DNA of 14,206 bases, from contig CALHQS010000066.1 of NCBI GenBank assembly GCA_938036655.1, forward strand, positions 1 to 14,206. Reading direction: 5' to 3'. The stretch is from an uncultured Candidatus Altimarinota bacterium. Lineage in GTDB: Bacteria > Patescibacteriota > Gracilibacteria > BD1-5 > UBA2023. A model generated the notes under the pieces. The model did no database searches. It saw only the letters and a list, made by a program, of their open reading frames with translations, and was not told the DNA's origin. How positions within the stretch are numbered: the first letter of the stretch is position 1; each line of letters begins with the position of its first letter. The translations under genes and the position numbers were made by a program. Shown here piece after piece: positions 14,018 to 14,206 of the stretch.

Positions 14018-14206
14018 TTACCACTTTTCGCATATTCTGTCGAGGATAATTCCCGTCGCGACTCAGGCATTGAGACTTTCCGCTCCACCAAATCGCGGAA
14101 TGGTGATTTTGTCAGTGATGTATGGCAAAATATTTGACCGAATCCCATGTGCTTCGTTTCCAATAATCAAAAATCCTTCTGGTAAGAATTTTTGCGTGTG
14201 AAGATT
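14018..14206 (-). CDS. SpoU/TrmH-family RNA 2'-O-methyltransferase, C-terminal part (5' end outside window)
   Basis: The last 62 residues of a SPOUT-fold methyltransferase that transfers a methyl group from S-adenosylmethionine to a ribose 2'-OH of tRNA or rRNA. LIIGNEAHGI (14-22) is motif 2, which forms part of the knot, and IPRFGGAESLNAGVATGIIL (36-55) is motif 3, with the SLNxxxA signature that contacts the cofactor. The glycine after SLNA is a TGA codon. In the standard code this end would be cut off at that point. The N-terminal substrate-recognition part lies beyond the window, so TrmH, RlmB and related types cannot be separated. A terminator follows at 13923-13956. Confidence 0.9.

Noticed and set aside
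1..14206. tRNA, rRNA, CRISPR array, insertion sequence or attachment site
   Set aside because: Read by eye on both strands, I found no cloverleaf, rRNA segment, spaced repeats, transposase motif or terminal repeats. A covariance-model scan would be needed to exclude small structured RNAs.

Overview
The window is an AT-rich stretch of a bacterial genome that reads UGA as glycine (genetic code 25). This points to the candidate phyla Gracilibacteria (BD1-5) or Absconditabacteria (SR1). The clearest proof is the MoxR ATPase at 4848-5831, where two in-frame TGA codons sit exactly at Gly47 and Gly50 of the Walker A loop. TGA also falls on conserved glycines in Tgt, QueH, a glycosyltransferase fragment and a SpoU methyltransferase. 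TAA and TAG both act as normal stops. I cannot tell the two phyla apart from this sequence alone.

Layout, left to right. A partial Nudix hydrolase and tgt (queuosine tRNA modification) lie on the minus strand. Upstream of them is a 1098-residue, highly charged coiled-coil protein with 12 in-frame TGA codons. A divergent promoter region separates it from a plus-strand moxR. Next come four minus-strand units: a 121-aa charged protein, a 37-aa single-helix membrane peptide, malic enzyme, and a locus made of a NadD-QueH fusion, a cut-off family 2 glycosyltransferase start and the C-terminal half of an SLH-domain surface protein. Two plus-strand genes of unknown function follow (10087-10608 and 10700-11221). 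The right part carries atpC and atpD (F1 epsilon and beta), a small glycine-by-UGA-rich membrane protein, and the 3' end of a SpoU-type RNA methyltransferase, all on the minus strand.

Most transcription units have a recognisable -10 TATAAT-like box at a short distance from the start codon, and many end in a hairpin built on the same AAAATCCC/GGGATTTT arms. Shine-Dalgarno sequences are mostly absent; exceptions are the 37-aa peptide and the gene at 10700.

The most interesting points are: the fusion of an NAD-synthesis enzyme to an epoxyqueuosine reductase; a Tgt that keeps its catalytic aspartates but has lost the three zinc cysteines; a gene with an A16 tract in its promoter spacer and an in-frame TAG at codon 10; a gene whose reading frame, in this code, runs through its own terminator; and a GT2/SLH junction that one extra A in a run of seven would put in frame. 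Several disrupted frames could be real decay, phase variation or sequence error, and reads would decide.
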